From assembly GCA_023079485.1 (NCBI GenBank), contig CM041115.1, positions 41,674,305 to 41,738,304 on the forward strand: 64,000 nucleotides of DNA, read 5' to 3'. This DNA comes from Archilochus colubris (lineage: Eukaryota; Chordata; Aves; Apodiformes; Trochilidae). Shown here one piece after another: positions 26,295 through 37,799 of this stretch (position 1 is its first letter; each line of letters opens with the position of its first letter). The translations under genes and the position numbers were made by a program. Under the pieces are notes generated by a model. That model was not told the origin of the DNA, made no database searches, and saw only the letters and a list, made by a program, of their open reading frames with translations.

Positions 26295-27857
26295 GGACAA
26301 TGGAACTGAAACAAAAGATGACAACAGAGATAAATGTTCTTAGTAAAGTTTAGACACTTTTCAAGACACTGTTTCAAGCATAAATAAGAGGGTTCGAGCT
26401 ATACATGATGGGATTTTCCAAATTTATTTGTGAGCCAAAAGTTGAAAAAGATTTTACAAGCCCAAGATGTTAGGAGGACTATATTGGCATATGAAACTAA
26501 ATCCTTTCAATGCCAAATGAACAGAAATGTGAATATGGTGAAGGTGAATAAAGTAATTATATTTCAAAGTTATTCTGGGAGGCCCAGAATTCAATGATAT
26601 TGTACTTCTTTAGTTGATTAGAGAAACAAGTGCTGGCAAATGTTTTGCATTGTATGTTGAATATTGTTCAGGCAGTTGCTGACTCACCTAACAGCCCTCA
26701 TGAGAAGTCATTTTTAAATAAATGCATTTTCTCTTCCCTCTACAAGAATTTGGAAGTGAGTTAACTAGTTTAATTGACAATTGAGAGATATCAGCAAGCA
26801 AAATATGGGACATCCTGAAGAAACAGGACACATGAATCCCAAATATAGGGACTTGATTCCTGAATTAGGCTGGCATAGTTCTGTAAAATTGTAGGAAGAC
26901 TCCACATTTATAAAGGGTCTTATACCTGCTAGATGTAGCCATGGCAATCATTTTGCTTCCCTTCACCAATATTCCAGGGGACTAAGAGTCTCTCTGTGAA
27001 CAGGAGTTGAAAATTCACCTTCCCTGAAAGGTAAATCTGCTGATTTTCTGTGTAATGTTGCAAAGTACGAAGCACTTCTGTTTTGTAATAACCATAATTT
27101 ATTTATTTTAAGCTGCTATACTAATTATTATGTCTACATATTTTGCAGCTGCATGTGGACAATGTCAGAAGTTACATTTTTCTTTTCCCATTGGCTGAGA
27201 TGGGATTGCACAGATGCTGTGGGCCTAGTAGTCCCAGTACCAGCCTTCGAAGGGCAAAGATTGTTGTCCTGGCCATATCGGATAAATAAAAGTTCTTTGG
27301 GGCTCTGCCAAGTGTTCTGTTACTTATCTGAGGCAGTAAAGAAGAGCCAGAGCTGAAGTTTCTAACAGCAATCTAAATAATGTATTGTAATGGAAGGAGG
27401 TATTCATTATTAGATAAGCTACCAAAACAAACAGCTCTTTGGTAGCCACATCTTTAACATATTATGAAGAGTATTTAAGACTCAGCTCCCAAGACTCAAC
27501 AATTCTATATTAAACTCCTTTCACACTGTAAACTTTTTAAAACTTAATTTATTTTAATAACATTATTTAGCTGAATTGGAAAGCTTCTATTTTCTATTGA
27601 TTCTTTGTAATTAGACAAGCTGGTCATTAAATAGTCCAGAGATTCTGGTTTCTTTATTGTATTTCACTCCTATGGTACAGTTTAAGAGATAAGTTTATTT
27701 TCTAAGTACTTGGACTGCTCAAGGCTCGACTAAGGTACTAGGGGAGCTCACCTGGAAATACTCATGGACCTCATTCTGAATTCTTTAAGCCGTTGTACAT
27801 CCAGTCTAGTACTAATGAAGGTAGTTTAGAGAACACCATAATTACAAAAATCAAGAA
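26295..27857. other. AT-rich sequence, no gene seen
   Basis: No exon or transposon recognised between the LTR and the next CR1 copy. Open frames are short and unsupported by splice sites. Confidence 0.55.
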
Positions 27858-29022
27858 AATCACAGAAAGTTAGGGGTAGGAAGGGACCTTGAAAGATTAT
27901 CTAATCAAACCTCCCCCGCCACAGCAGTGTCACCTACAGGAGGTCACATAAGAATGTATCCAGGTGGGTTTTGTATGTCTGCAGAGAAGAAGACTCCACA
28001 GTCTCTCTGGGCAGCCTGTTCTGGTGCTCTGTTGCCCTCACAGTGAAAATGTTTTTCCTTATATTTATGTGAAACCTCGTATGCTTAAATTTGTATCCGT
28101 TACCCCTTGTCCTATTATTGGACATAACTGAGAAGATCCTGGCTCTGTCCTCCTGGCACTCCCCACTTATATTTATAAATATGCATGAAGTCACCCCTCA
28201 TTCCCTTCTTCTCCAAGCTGAAGAGACCCAGTTCCCTCAGTCTTTCCTCATAAAGGAGATTTTCCACTCCCTTAATGGTCTTGGAGGCTCTGCAGTGGAG
28301 TCTTTCAAGAAGTCCTTTTTGAACTGAGGGGCTCAGAACTGGACACAATATTCCAGCTGTGGCCTCGCCAGGGCAGTGTAGAGGGGAAGAAGAGACTCTC
28401 TCAAGGGCACATGGTTGGCTCATGGTCATCCTTCTATCCACCAGCATCCCCAGGTCCCTTTCCCCTTCACTGCTCTCCAACAGCTTAGTCCCCAACCTAT
28501 ACTTGTATTTGGAATTGTTCTTTCCCAGACATAAGACTTGCCCTTGCTGTAATTCATTACATTTCTCCCTGCCTGTCTAGGTCACCCTGAATGGCAGCAC
28601 AGCCTTCTGGAGTGTCAGCCAATCCTCCCAGCTTTATGTCAGTAGCGAGCTTGCTGAGAAGACACTTTGTCCTATCATCAAGGTTGGGATAAAGATAAAG
28701 CTGTTGAACAGGACTGGATCCAGCACTGATCCCTGTGAGTCCTGTGTAGTTACAGGTCTCCAGCTGGACTCAGCACCATTGATCACCACTCTTTTGGCTC
28801 TACTATGTAGCCAGTTCTTAATCCATCTCACTGTCAATTCTTTTATCCCCCATTTCCTGAGCTTCCTTAGGAGAAAGTTATGGGAGACTGTGTCAAAACC
28901 CTTGCTAAGGTCAAGGTAGACTACGTCCACTGGTCTCCCTGCATTTACCCATTCAGTCACAACATCACAGAAAACTATCAGGTTAGTCAAGGATAATTTC
29001 CTCTAGGTAAACCAGGGACTTG
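27858..29022 (-). mobile_element. CR1 LINE fragment with readable reverse transcriptase remnants
   Basis: The plus strand begins with antisense CR1 tail sequence ('aatcacagaaag', 'gtaggaagggaccttgaaag') and 'tgggcagcctgttctggtgct'. On the minus strand, 28634-28990 still reads as a reverse transcriptase core. It has VDVVYLDLSKGFDTVSHNFL (usual core [11 protein letters not shown]), then RWIKNWL, SSWRPVT and a damaged QGSVLDPVLFN where [14 protein letters not shown] is normal. The segment 28115-28495 carries the ERDLGMLVD block and [12 protein letters not shown] near the C-terminus. Frames are split, and the QFWAP block expected between these two C-terminal landmarks is not readable. 5'-truncated and inactive. 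Confidence 0.9.
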
Positions 29023-32000
29023 AAAGATAAAATCAACCTTTGATTTTATTATACCTTGAAGTTTAAGGTTAAACAGGAATGGCTTAAAATCTGGTAGTTC
29101 CTTTGCAGTCTAGTAGGTTCCCTGCATGTGTGAATTTTTTTGTTATTACCTTCTGTCACATACAGAGCAGTACTGATATATACACTTACCAGGTTATTTC
29201 TCAAGCAATTTATTAAGATATGTGTAAGTGTTGTGATCTGGCAGAACATGGAAAGAGTTGTGTATCTCTGCAGTTTATGGTTCAAATCACATTGCCTATG
29301 TTAAGGGTTGTTTGCACCCTTAGACTGCGTCTTTATTGTCATTGTATCGGGCATTCTACAAACGTTTGTAGGTGATACTGTAAATATGTAAGACAGTCTA
29401 AGCAAGTGTCTACATAGATTTTTCTACTGTCAAATACCAGCAGAACTTTAGTGAAAATGAGAGCAGAAATGCTTAATTTTCCCATTAAGACCCTTCTGCT
29501 CTTTTCAGTTTCAGTTTACTTCATATACTCAGAAAATCCGTGTCATAGAGGTATCAAATTTTTCCGTGATTCATCTAGAATCTGTCAAAATGCATTGGAA
29601 TTTCTGAATAGTACTATTTTCTAAATCCAAGAGCTGAAAGACAAACTCAAAATACTATATCTCAGTTTATCAAAGTTACTTGAAATGTGTAACTTCCAAC
29701 TTATGGTTATAATTGTTATTGATAATAACAATTTTATATGATATATGTTATACCAGATGGAAAATAGACTTCTGATCTGTGCAAGGTTGTGGGTGATATG
29801 GACAGTAATTAAAATGACCTATCAGTTATATGCAAGGTGAATAAAATCTGTGAGGTGATGTCATGACCTATGAACCAGTTTGCTAATGGTACAAAGCATT
29901 CTCTGTTTACAACAGTTTAAGTTCCAACATTTTCTATTTTCACAGTTGGTATTTATGAACCTATAGCTTTAGATATACATAAAACTTCACCCTGAGTAAT
30001 CTAGAAATATACTGGAATGGGTGGGTAATTCTTTTTTCTGATTATGAGTGTTTGTTTGAGATTATACTTACAGAGAGAATTGTTGATAGGAAATTTTAGT
30101 GTAGAAGTTTGTTCAGAAAGGGAGTCATTTTCACCTTCTGAAATGCTTAATGAATTTTAACCTTAAAAATGTTTTTAAAATATTTTTTTCTTTGGCACAT
30201 CATTATAGTATTTTTCCTATAAAACTTTGAAGCCACTCTATTGAGTATGCAAAGCCTGCATCACATCTTAAAATATTGCTTTCTCAGGCAATATTTTCCC
30301 AACAGCAATGTCATTTTAGATTTAATTTTGTTCATCCATAGGCTTTAATGTTGCTTCACCATCATTATGCTTGCCAACACCAGAACTGGCACTATATAGC
30401 TATGCAAAACTGTATCGCTTACCTAATGTCATAGTAAATTGCTGAAAATACTGATCACTCAGACCTAGGATGTGCAATTCCTCTCATCTAGCCTCTCTAC
30501 AATAAAGTTGCATTCTGACCCAAATTCCCCATCACTGCTGATAGATCTAGTATTGCAAATCATAGACTTCTAGACTGCTGAATCATGAAAACAGGTTTGT
30601 AGGAAGGTGATTTCCATAAACAAGAAACAGCTGTTACATAATTCTGTGGGTATATCCACTATTTTTTCCTCCTTTTTTATTTCTTCTTTCTCTTTCTTTC
30701 TTTTTATTTCTTTTTCTGATATTTTCATGTCTTCTGCATCTGAAGAATTCTCATAGTTCAAGAATGTACAATAAGTGTGTCAAAGTTTTTGTAGTAACTT
30801 TATTATCTGGATTTAGAAGAAAAGTGAGACAATTCCTACTCGTAGTTTCCTACAGTTCCATGCAATAATTCACAGAGGAATTTGTAAATTTCCAGTGATT
30901 AGCCATACAGACATGCCATAAGTTTCTTTTGGTCTTTCCGTCATGCTCAGCACCTCAATGAATTTGTTTCTCCACATCTGACGGGATAAATCCTAGAACA
31001 CCATGATTTTACATTCCTTTTTATATTAAATACTCTTTTCTGTGAATACTTCTTCTGATATTATATTGTATTAAATAGAAATATTTCAGAGAGTAAGTCT
31101 GCAGTTTCAGTAGAAACAGAGAAGTCCAAGCACTATGTACAACTTGTACCTGAAATATGTTAGAATTTCAGAATAATGTCCTAAGTGCAGATACCCATGT
31201 ATTCATTAAATGAAAAGTATGAAAGGGGATGGAGCACAATAAACAAGTCTGCCTCTAATTACAGTTTCAAGAAGTAGTAGAAAAAAACAAAGTGAGGATA
31301 AATCTTAATTTAAATAGGCTACTGAAAACCAGCTGTATTTTAGGAAGAACTATGAGAATAAATTAGATTTTCACTAAAAATTGAAATATGTAGAATGAGC
31401 ATTCCTATTTTCCAGGCACTATGAAATGGTCAGACAAAGATCCCTTTGATTCTACAAAGTAATTATTTTCTCTGAAAATTTTATTCTTAATTTAACTTGT
31501 ATTTAAAAAAATATTTTAACAAGTTATATGCAGGGCATTTTAAGATGCATAGGCTTGGTCTATTGATATGAATGATTTAAGTCTTTTTGTTTAACTTTGT
31601 GGAGGAACTGAAGAGATACCAACTAAACCCTAAAACGAAAAGGTAAAAGTAATCAGGTAAACCAAGAAAGAGAATGAGATTCAGCATGTATTCCAGTAGT
31701 TCATAAACTAAAATATACCATATTTATCTGACATGCACTCCAACACAGACATAACTGAAGACATCTCCATCTTTAAACCATTAGTATAATAGAAATGAAG
31801 GTCATTATTGAAAAACACAAAGAGAACTACGATATTATTTTATCACAGACTACATCATTATCTTCCTTCAGGAGCTGTGCCATCAGTCATCTTTTTTTTC
31901 CCAAGCATAACACCTTATTCTCTCATTTTCCTAGTTTTATTTTATTTTTAAGAGTTCAATTATTTTTAGTCAAGGATATAAAACATAAGCTCAAGACATA

Positions 32001-32067
32001 CCTTGTAGGAATCAGTGAAAAAAAAGAGGCCTTAAGGTGAGAACATATTTTTTTTGTTTCATTTCAG
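29023..32067. other. AT-rich sequence at the start of a transposon-free interval
   Basis: No transposon, exon or RNA gene recognised. A T/C-rich tract lies at about 30660-30715. This begins a stretch of about 23.6 kb without recognisable mobile DNA. Confidence 0.55.
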
Positions 32068-32279
32068 AAATCTTTAGTTATATTCAGCCTGTACTCCATA
32101 AGAAACTCAAGCAAAATATCAGTGGGCTGACTAATGAAACACTTGTCAAATTCTTTCCAGATCCTCTGCTTGAGAACAAAGATGAGGTTACTCATTTGAA
32201 GACCAGTCCTATTCTCACTAAATTAATTGTCAAAATCTTGTCTGACTCTACTACTGAAGACCAGAATCTAAATCCATAA
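32068..32279 (+). other. Exon-like open frame of unknown identity
   Basis: A good splice acceptor (a T-rich tract ending in 'tttcatttcag', AG at 32066-32067) leads into a frame open for 70 codons, ending in TAA at 32277-32279. The translation contains SYIQPVLHKKLKQNI near its start and SPILTKLIVKILSD near its end. It is hydrophilic with alternating charged and aliphatic residues, more protein-like than most chance frames here. No splice donor follows, so it would have to be a terminal exon or the remains of one. I do not recognise the family. In AT-rich DNA frames of this length also arise by chance, and no partner exon was found upstream, so this is only a candidate. Confidence 0.2.
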
Positions 32280-35098
32280 TGGACTACAGTCTGACAAAAA
32301 TTCAGTGCATATATTATTCCACACTGAAACCACTGGAATTCTTCAGGGCATACTGGTCAGACATGTGGTCCTGTCAAGAAAGATTCAAATCTAATACCAG
32401 TTGATTCTGTGAGATGAAGAAGAATAATAAGAGTCCAAAATGTTGGATATGTAGTCCTTCATATTTACTCTCAGGCTGATCCTAGTGATTAGAAATTTAT
32501 TTTGACCGAAAGATAGGAAAGTGGCTTTCCCTTTTTTGTTGTCTCCTCGGCTAAAATTCAGCAGGTGCCTAGCTAGATCTAAGCATGTTCAGTAGAAACA
32601 CACTGAAGAGTTTTGTTCCTTAGATAACATTAAGTGAAACAACAAGAGACAGCAGTTCTTTGCATCCAAGCATAGGTCTTAAATAGGCATTTAGGAGGAG
32701 GCGTGGAAAGGGAAATAACTTTAGGCTGTCAGGTCCAAACACTCCGACCCAGACTGAATCTTAAATGTTCAAGATTTTCACCTGATATTAAAAATAGGTA
32801 CAATTATTTTGTGAAGTGTAAGACTGCTAGTATAAACAAGGTCAGAAACAGTGAAGAAAAATTATGGCAGTCAGTCATACTTGAAAAAATACTATCTCAG
32901 TAGTGGGGATCCAAATACCCCTTTAGTCCCTTGATCAAAAGCAAAAAGTGAATGAGGAATATTTTGCATAAAATCTTAGTCTGAAGTATTTATTTCTCTT
33001 TTAAAAGTTTAACAAAAACAGTGCCAGATACAATAGCTTTACCAAAATTCTATAAATTATATACACTTGAAGGTATGGTTGTTCTATAAATCAAGATTGT
33101 TAATATATGAATATGACTGTTGTATAATAAAGAGCTAAATTTTAGTTAATACATTCTGTCCTTCTCCCTGAGCTACAGCCCTTTCCCAGAAAAAAATCCC
33201 ATTGTGGCCCATGAGATGTTTGGCTTTTGGTTGCATATGTAGTTTTTTGAATGCAAAGGAACTCCATTTCAGCACCTGAACAGGAAAGATTATTTCAGAG
33301 AAGTACATTTTTAGGCCCCTTGAGATCCAAAAGTAGGGAATGCTTTCTCAAAGTTAAATGTCTCTCTTTTTTTGTAACAAAGCTGATTTGTGTATAGGCA
33401 TGCAATTATTTCTTCATTTCTCTCATCATAAACAGATTTGGAGTATGTGTAGCATAGAGACACAGACTTCGAACAATGGGCAATTGTGTTTTGCGCACAG
33501 CGAGCAAAAAAATACATATAATCTTTTCTTGACCACCTTTTACCTGTCTGCTTTAAGATATGATTGTTGGGCAAGTATATTAATAGGAGTAAAGTATAAT
33601 TTTTCATTTGAACATTTTCTTTCTTCTTTTAGAATAAAGTGTTTAGCTCTGACCAGCGTGAATAAGGAAAGCGCAGCTACAGGGAGCTTGTGCTGTTGAA
33701 GTTCCATGACACAAGTTAATGATGTGAAGATATCAAGGCTTCAAAGATGCTTGCAGTCACCTGGTCTTCACAGGAATTGTCCTTTTGGCCTCCCAGATGG
33801 TTACAAATTGCTGAGTCATTTTCTCAGCTTGGTAGACCCTGTCCTAGGAATAAACAAACACTCAAGAGGTGTTTCACAAAAGATTTATTGCTGTGTTCTT
33901 TCCCATGTATTTTCTGTTCTTCATTCATAACTTTCATTTGGGATGGGATGATTCAAACTCCTTTTGTTCATTGTGGTCATAAATGTGATACATACCAAAA
34001 TGCATACTGATGTTTGGATATATCAGTCTACAAAATTCCAGAAGTCTGAGGATCAAAGATGGTTATAAAAACCAAGAGAAATGTAAAAGCTGAAGTAAAG
34101 AAACCCATGGCATTATGCATCTTAAAACTGTCAGGTTTGCAATTTTTCTAGGTTTGCTTTTTCCTTTGTATAAGCTTCTTTATCATTATTTTTTAAATGC
34201 GTAGCCTCAGTCCTGGTAGCTTGCAAAAAAGAAACAGACTATGCCCAAAAAGAATTGCTAGTGAGGTACAAAACATCATATTTACTACCACAACTCATTT
34301 CTGAAAATTCAGATAGGCAATCACCTTTCCCACTGCATCTTTGTTTAGTATTGGTGTAGCACTGCCTCTGTGTTAAATTTAGTTATTTCAGTTAACAGGT
34401 GTCTTAAAATCTGGCAGACACTGAAGCTTGGAGATCTTCCTAATTCTGGTACAATTTTATTTCTAAATTAATATTTGGAACATTTTATTTTTATTTCTTG
34501 CTTGCTTCCATGTGATTTTGCATCCCCATAGATTTTCTCCGAGTGATTCTCAAGTGACCAGCTTTGCAACATTTTCTGATGTTGAATTCACCCCAGTCTC
34601 CACAAACTTTAAAAAATCAAAGTGTAGTGCTCAGGATGTGGAATGAGTGCTCCATTCAGGCTTCACACAAGTTACAGTGATCTTGCAACATACTAAACTG
34701 TACAAAAATTTGGTACCCATGAAGGGTAATATATATAAATATATTATAAATTATGGAATTTATTCCTGTAAAGAAATCTGCAGTGAAATGTAGGAATAAG
34801 AAATAGGAAGGTTGAAGAAATCTAATATAATGAAAAAAATAAAAGGAAAGACTGAAGATGAAAGGAACATAAGAATGAAAGACACACAACTCCAATATTT
34901 TTTAATTTTAAGATGTTAGAATACCTAATTTTCTGCTATATTTAGCAGTGCTTTACAGTATTGATAAAATCAGTTTTACATACATCAGTGGTGCCATACT
35001 TAGTTCTAAATTACAGCAATACTCACAAGTGATCAAATGATCTGCCAAAGGCGAAAACACTATTGGGAGGGGAAATATTTTTGCATTGTTCTTTTTGT
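32280..35098. other. AT-rich sequence upstream of the promoter island
   Basis: No gene or mobile element recognised. AT-biased throughout, with GC content rising only after about 35100. Confidence 0.5.
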
Positions 35099-36560
35099 TT
35101 CTCCGTTTTGTTTCCTCCCCTTCCTCCAAATTGTCAGTCTCCTCGGCTGTGCTGAGCTTTGGTAAGCCTTAAACCCTCGCGATGGCTCTCGTTTGGGTTT
35201 ATTTAACCTGGTGCTTGAACCTTATCAGGAGGAGGTGGCTGCGGTTCAGGAGTCGCAGAGTAGCAGGGAGGGGACCAGCAAGCTGGACCTGCAGGGCTAG
35301 GGATTGGGAAACGTGTACCATGGAAAAAAAAAAAAATCACCTTGATTCAAAACATTCCGGTGGGGGAAAAAAATAAATACAGTGCTGTCTCCTAAAAACT
35401 AAATCAATAGGACGTAGCCAGCATGCTGAATAAAGTTCTAATGCAGATAAAATGAAGATTTTAAAAAAATGACCAAACAACAAAGCCCACAACGGGGGGA
35501 AGGAAGAAAGAGGGGGAAAAAAAAAAAAAAAAAAGAGAGAGAGAGAGAGAAAAGAAAAAAGAACCAGAAAAAAAAAAAAATCCCTTTTTTAGTCTTTCGT
35601 AAACGGTTTAAGGTCTGTGAAGAGCATTTGCGCAGCATTGTGGGGAGGCAAATGATTGCAAATGTTCCTCTTGGAAGACAGTATTGACCAGCCTTGGAAA
35701 CACCTTCGTAAATTAAATCTCGATGGGATCTATTTCGGGGAAAAAACTTAATTAAAATAGCACACACACAAAACCGTATTCTAAACAAAAAGGGAAGCGC
35801 CCCCCACTCCCCGCTCTCAGACTGTGTAGTGTTATCAGCAGAACTGGAAATCTCACAGCAATCACCCCAGCATTTTGCTGTAGAGAAGGAGGTGGGGGAG
35901 GTAGGCGGCTCCGACGGCACTCATTGCTGGGAGATACTTTGAGGGCACAGTAAAAGTGCCCCCTGGGAGCAGCGCTCTGCTGCTGCCGCTGCCGCCGTCT
36001 CGGAGATGCTACAGTATCAGGCGGAAAAGAAAAGAAATGAGTTTGGAGTTGATGCACACGCCGGAGCAGCAGTAAAAAGATATAAGATATCGACACGCTC
36101 AGCTGCATCTTGTTAAAAGCTTCCTGCGGGCTGGCAGAATGAAATCTTTATTTAAAATACACAAACTATCGTCAGGGGAGGAACGGAAGGGAAAACACTA
36201 AAAGGGCCAAACGCAATGCTTAACCCACCGCTATAAGCAAAAGAAAAGAGATGAGATTGATTTGGAGCGAAAGGAAGGGAGGGAGTGTCCTCCGTGCAGC
36301 CCAGCCACGGCAGCCACCCAGGGACTTAGTGTCTCCACTCAGCTTTGGAGAGAGACTTATTCTTTGATAGTGATAATGATAGTTGCTCTTGTAGGGGAAA
36401 GGGGATTTAGGAATACCAGAAGCACAATTGGTGCTCACGCCTGGGTGTGAACGATAGGAAAACGTGCCTCGCCATCACATTCATAGCAGCTCTCTCTTAA
36501 GTGGTTGCAATATTATTATTATTGGTAGCCAGTGGCTTTAAAGGTGCATTATTTTAATGC
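35099..36560. promoter_or_regulatory. GC-elevated upstream shoulder of the promoter island
   Basis: GC content rises from about 35100 and CpG dinucleotides become visible, for example around 35160-35290, 35900-36005 and 36050-36130. The region includes a long purine tract (35499-35582) and CCG-rich stretches such as 'ctgctgccgctgccgccg' near 35980. I find no confident exon. A short frame starting with ATG at 36139 runs 20 codons to a stop and could be an upstream reading frame if the region is transcribed. The likely role is promoter-proximal regulation or alternative transcription starts. This is inference from base composition and from position next to the core island. Confidence 0.5.
35499..35582 (+). 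repeat. Long purine-only tract (A/G)
   Basis: About 84 bases in which nearly every base on the plus strand is A or G: GGAA units, an A-run, a (GA)n block and further A-runs. Such polypurine-polypyrimidine tracts can form intramolecular triplexes, and they are common upstream of vertebrate promoters. Confidence 0.9.
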
Positions 36561-37140
36561 ATTATTAATTGTTTCCCCTAGGAGAGGAGGAAGGTGGGGA
36601 TACGGCTTATTAATAGTGAGGAGATCGCTCGCTCCCTTCGCACACGCCAGGGAGTGCGTTGGGAGGAGGCAGCGCCGGGGGAGGCGGGCGGCGGAGCGTG
36701 CCCCGCTACCGGGCTCGCTGCGCGGCTGCGGCGCATACAAGCGGGGCTTGGCGTAGCCCACTGCCCCACACCTCCTCTCCCCGAAACCCCGTCTTCCACC
36801 CCCGGGCAGAAAGTTGGGCGGGCAGCTGCCGGAGCCGGTCGCTGCCCAAAGCGACACTCTGCGGTCGCCACCTCCCCATCCCTAGCTCAGCGGGGGCGAC
36901 GAGGCGGCTCCGCGGCCGTCAAAGTTACGGCGGGGCTGGGGGTCCGCCGCCGCTGCCAGCCATCAAGTGGTTCATTAAGGAAATGCAGGTGAGCGGGCTG
37001 AGCGGCGGCGGGGGGCTGCGCGGGGCCCGGCGGGGAGCGCGCCCTCCGGCTCGGCCCAAATCGGCTTCCCGGGCCGCCTACTTGCAGCCCGCCGAGCGCG
37101 GCACGAAGAAAGGGGGGAGAAACACCGCGACTCCGGCCCC
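36561..37140 (+). promoter_or_regulatory. Core CpG-island promoter
   Basis: This is the most CpG-dense part of the window, with very many CG dinucleotides, GC boxes of the GGGCGG/CCGCCC type ('ggggaggcgggcggcgg' at about 36677) and no clear TATA box. It ends in a probable first exon with a splice donor at 36989. These properties are typical of CpG-island promoters of housekeeping and developmental genes. I assign the plus strand from the splice signals. The transcription start cannot be fixed, and bidirectional activity is possible. No long open frame here is convincing: the ones present are GC-driven and cross the donor site. Confidence 0.8.
36700..36988 (+). other. Probable first exon (5' UTR), start approximate
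   Basis: The right edge is set by a near-consensus splice donor, CAG|GTGAGC, with the exon ending at 36988. The left edge is only a placement inside the CpG island, because the transcription start is unknown. In the frame of the last ATG (36983-36985) the exon contributes only Met-Gln. Upstream frames meet stops, for example TAA at 36976-36978 in one frame, so the exon is probably non-coding. When joined to the next probable exon, the ATG at 36983 opens a short upstream reading frame of 16 codons. I could not identify the gene. A 5' rapid amplification or RNA-seq junction would decide it. Confidence 0.5.
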
Positions 37141-37440
37141 GGCCAGAGTCGCCTCTCGCCCCGCGCACACACCCACACCCGCACCCGCACACATCACCCA
37201 CCCACACCCACCCCGCCACACGCACACCACACACACATACACACACGCACACGCGCGCTCATCCCCCACCTCTCCACCCCACCCCTTGCTTGTTCCCTCT
37301 CTCCTCCCTTTCCTAGCTCCCTCCCTCCCTATCTCTCTCTCTGCTGGCCTCATCGGAGAGAGTTGCAGGTACCGTTCCTCTCTCCTCCCCGCCAGCCCCC
37401 CCCACCCCCCCTCCCCAACCTCCTGCACATTTTAGGGTGC
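37141..37440 (+). repeat. CA-rich, then CT-rich low-complexity DNA in the probable first intron
   Basis: Directly after the core island the plus strand becomes a CA-rich stretch (about 37158-37262), with CACACA, CACCCA and some CGCG units. A pyrimidine-rich stretch follows (about 37262-37420), with CTCC, CTCT and a run of C near 37397-37412. The first part could adopt Z-DNA and the second could form triplex or, on the minus strand, G-quadruplex structures. The long open frames seen here on both strands are products of the repeats and are not genes. Confidence 0.8.
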
Positions 37441-37457
37441 AGGATCCTAGGAAGGGC

Positions 37458-37555
37458 TTTTTTTTTTTTTTTTTTAATCAGTGGTTAAGTATATATATAT
37501 ATATGTATTTTATATATACATATGTATATATGTATTTATATATATATATGTATTT
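37458..37555. repeat. T18 run followed by TA microsatellite
   Basis: Eighteen T bases at 37458-37475, then a TA/TATG array to about 37555 that is almost entirely self-complementary. It sits between the two probable exons, so it lies within the probable first intron. Confidence 0.9.
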
Positions 37556-37683
37556 GGAAGGATGACTCTTTTGCAGGAGTCTGCTCTGAAAGCAGGGATG
37601 CCCCCAAAGAGGTAGCAGCAGTGGCGCTGGATCTCACCAAAACAGAACTGCCTGATGTGGCATGTGCTTCTCTCTCTTTGCAG

Positions 37684-37791
37684 TTCTTTCTCGGCCTGTG
37701 TGGACTAGGGGCACAACGCGGCGCCTGACTGCCAGGAGGGAAAAGCGGAGACTCTTTCAGGTTTCCAAAGAGGTCCGAGCGGACTGCATTA
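37684..37791 (+). other. Probable second exon, 108 bases, 5' UTR
   Basis: The acceptor is strong: a pyrimidine tract 'ttctctctctttgcag' with AG at 37682-37683. The donor is close to consensus (A|GTAAGT, with GT at 37792-37793). The exon contains no ATG. Two frames hit stops early. The third is open to the donor, but continued back across the junction it meets the TAA at 36976 without an ATG. The exon is therefore most likely untranslated leader, with the coding start further downstream beyond this window. CpG content is still raised (GCGGCGCC near 37718), consistent with the island edge. An alternative acceptor at 37576 ('ctcttttgcag') could make the exon longer. Confidence 0.55.
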
Positions 37792-37799
37792 GTAAGTAA

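Noticed and set aside
25235..26377. Several overlapping open frames of 80-154 codons on both strands
   Set aside because: They lie in the GC-rich LTR, which has few stop codons because of its repeated units. LTRs of this family are not known to me to encode proteins.
35438..35920. Minus-strand open frame of 160 codons
   Set aside because: Its length comes from the purine tract read as phenylalanine, serine and leucine codons. No domain or splice structure supports it.
36659..37435. Open frame of 258 codons across the CpG island and the CA/CT-rich DNA
   Set aside because: It is driven by GC-rich and CA/CT repeat sequence, runs straight through the splice donor at 36989, and its translation is low-complexity with no domain. 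Equally long frames exist on the other strand.
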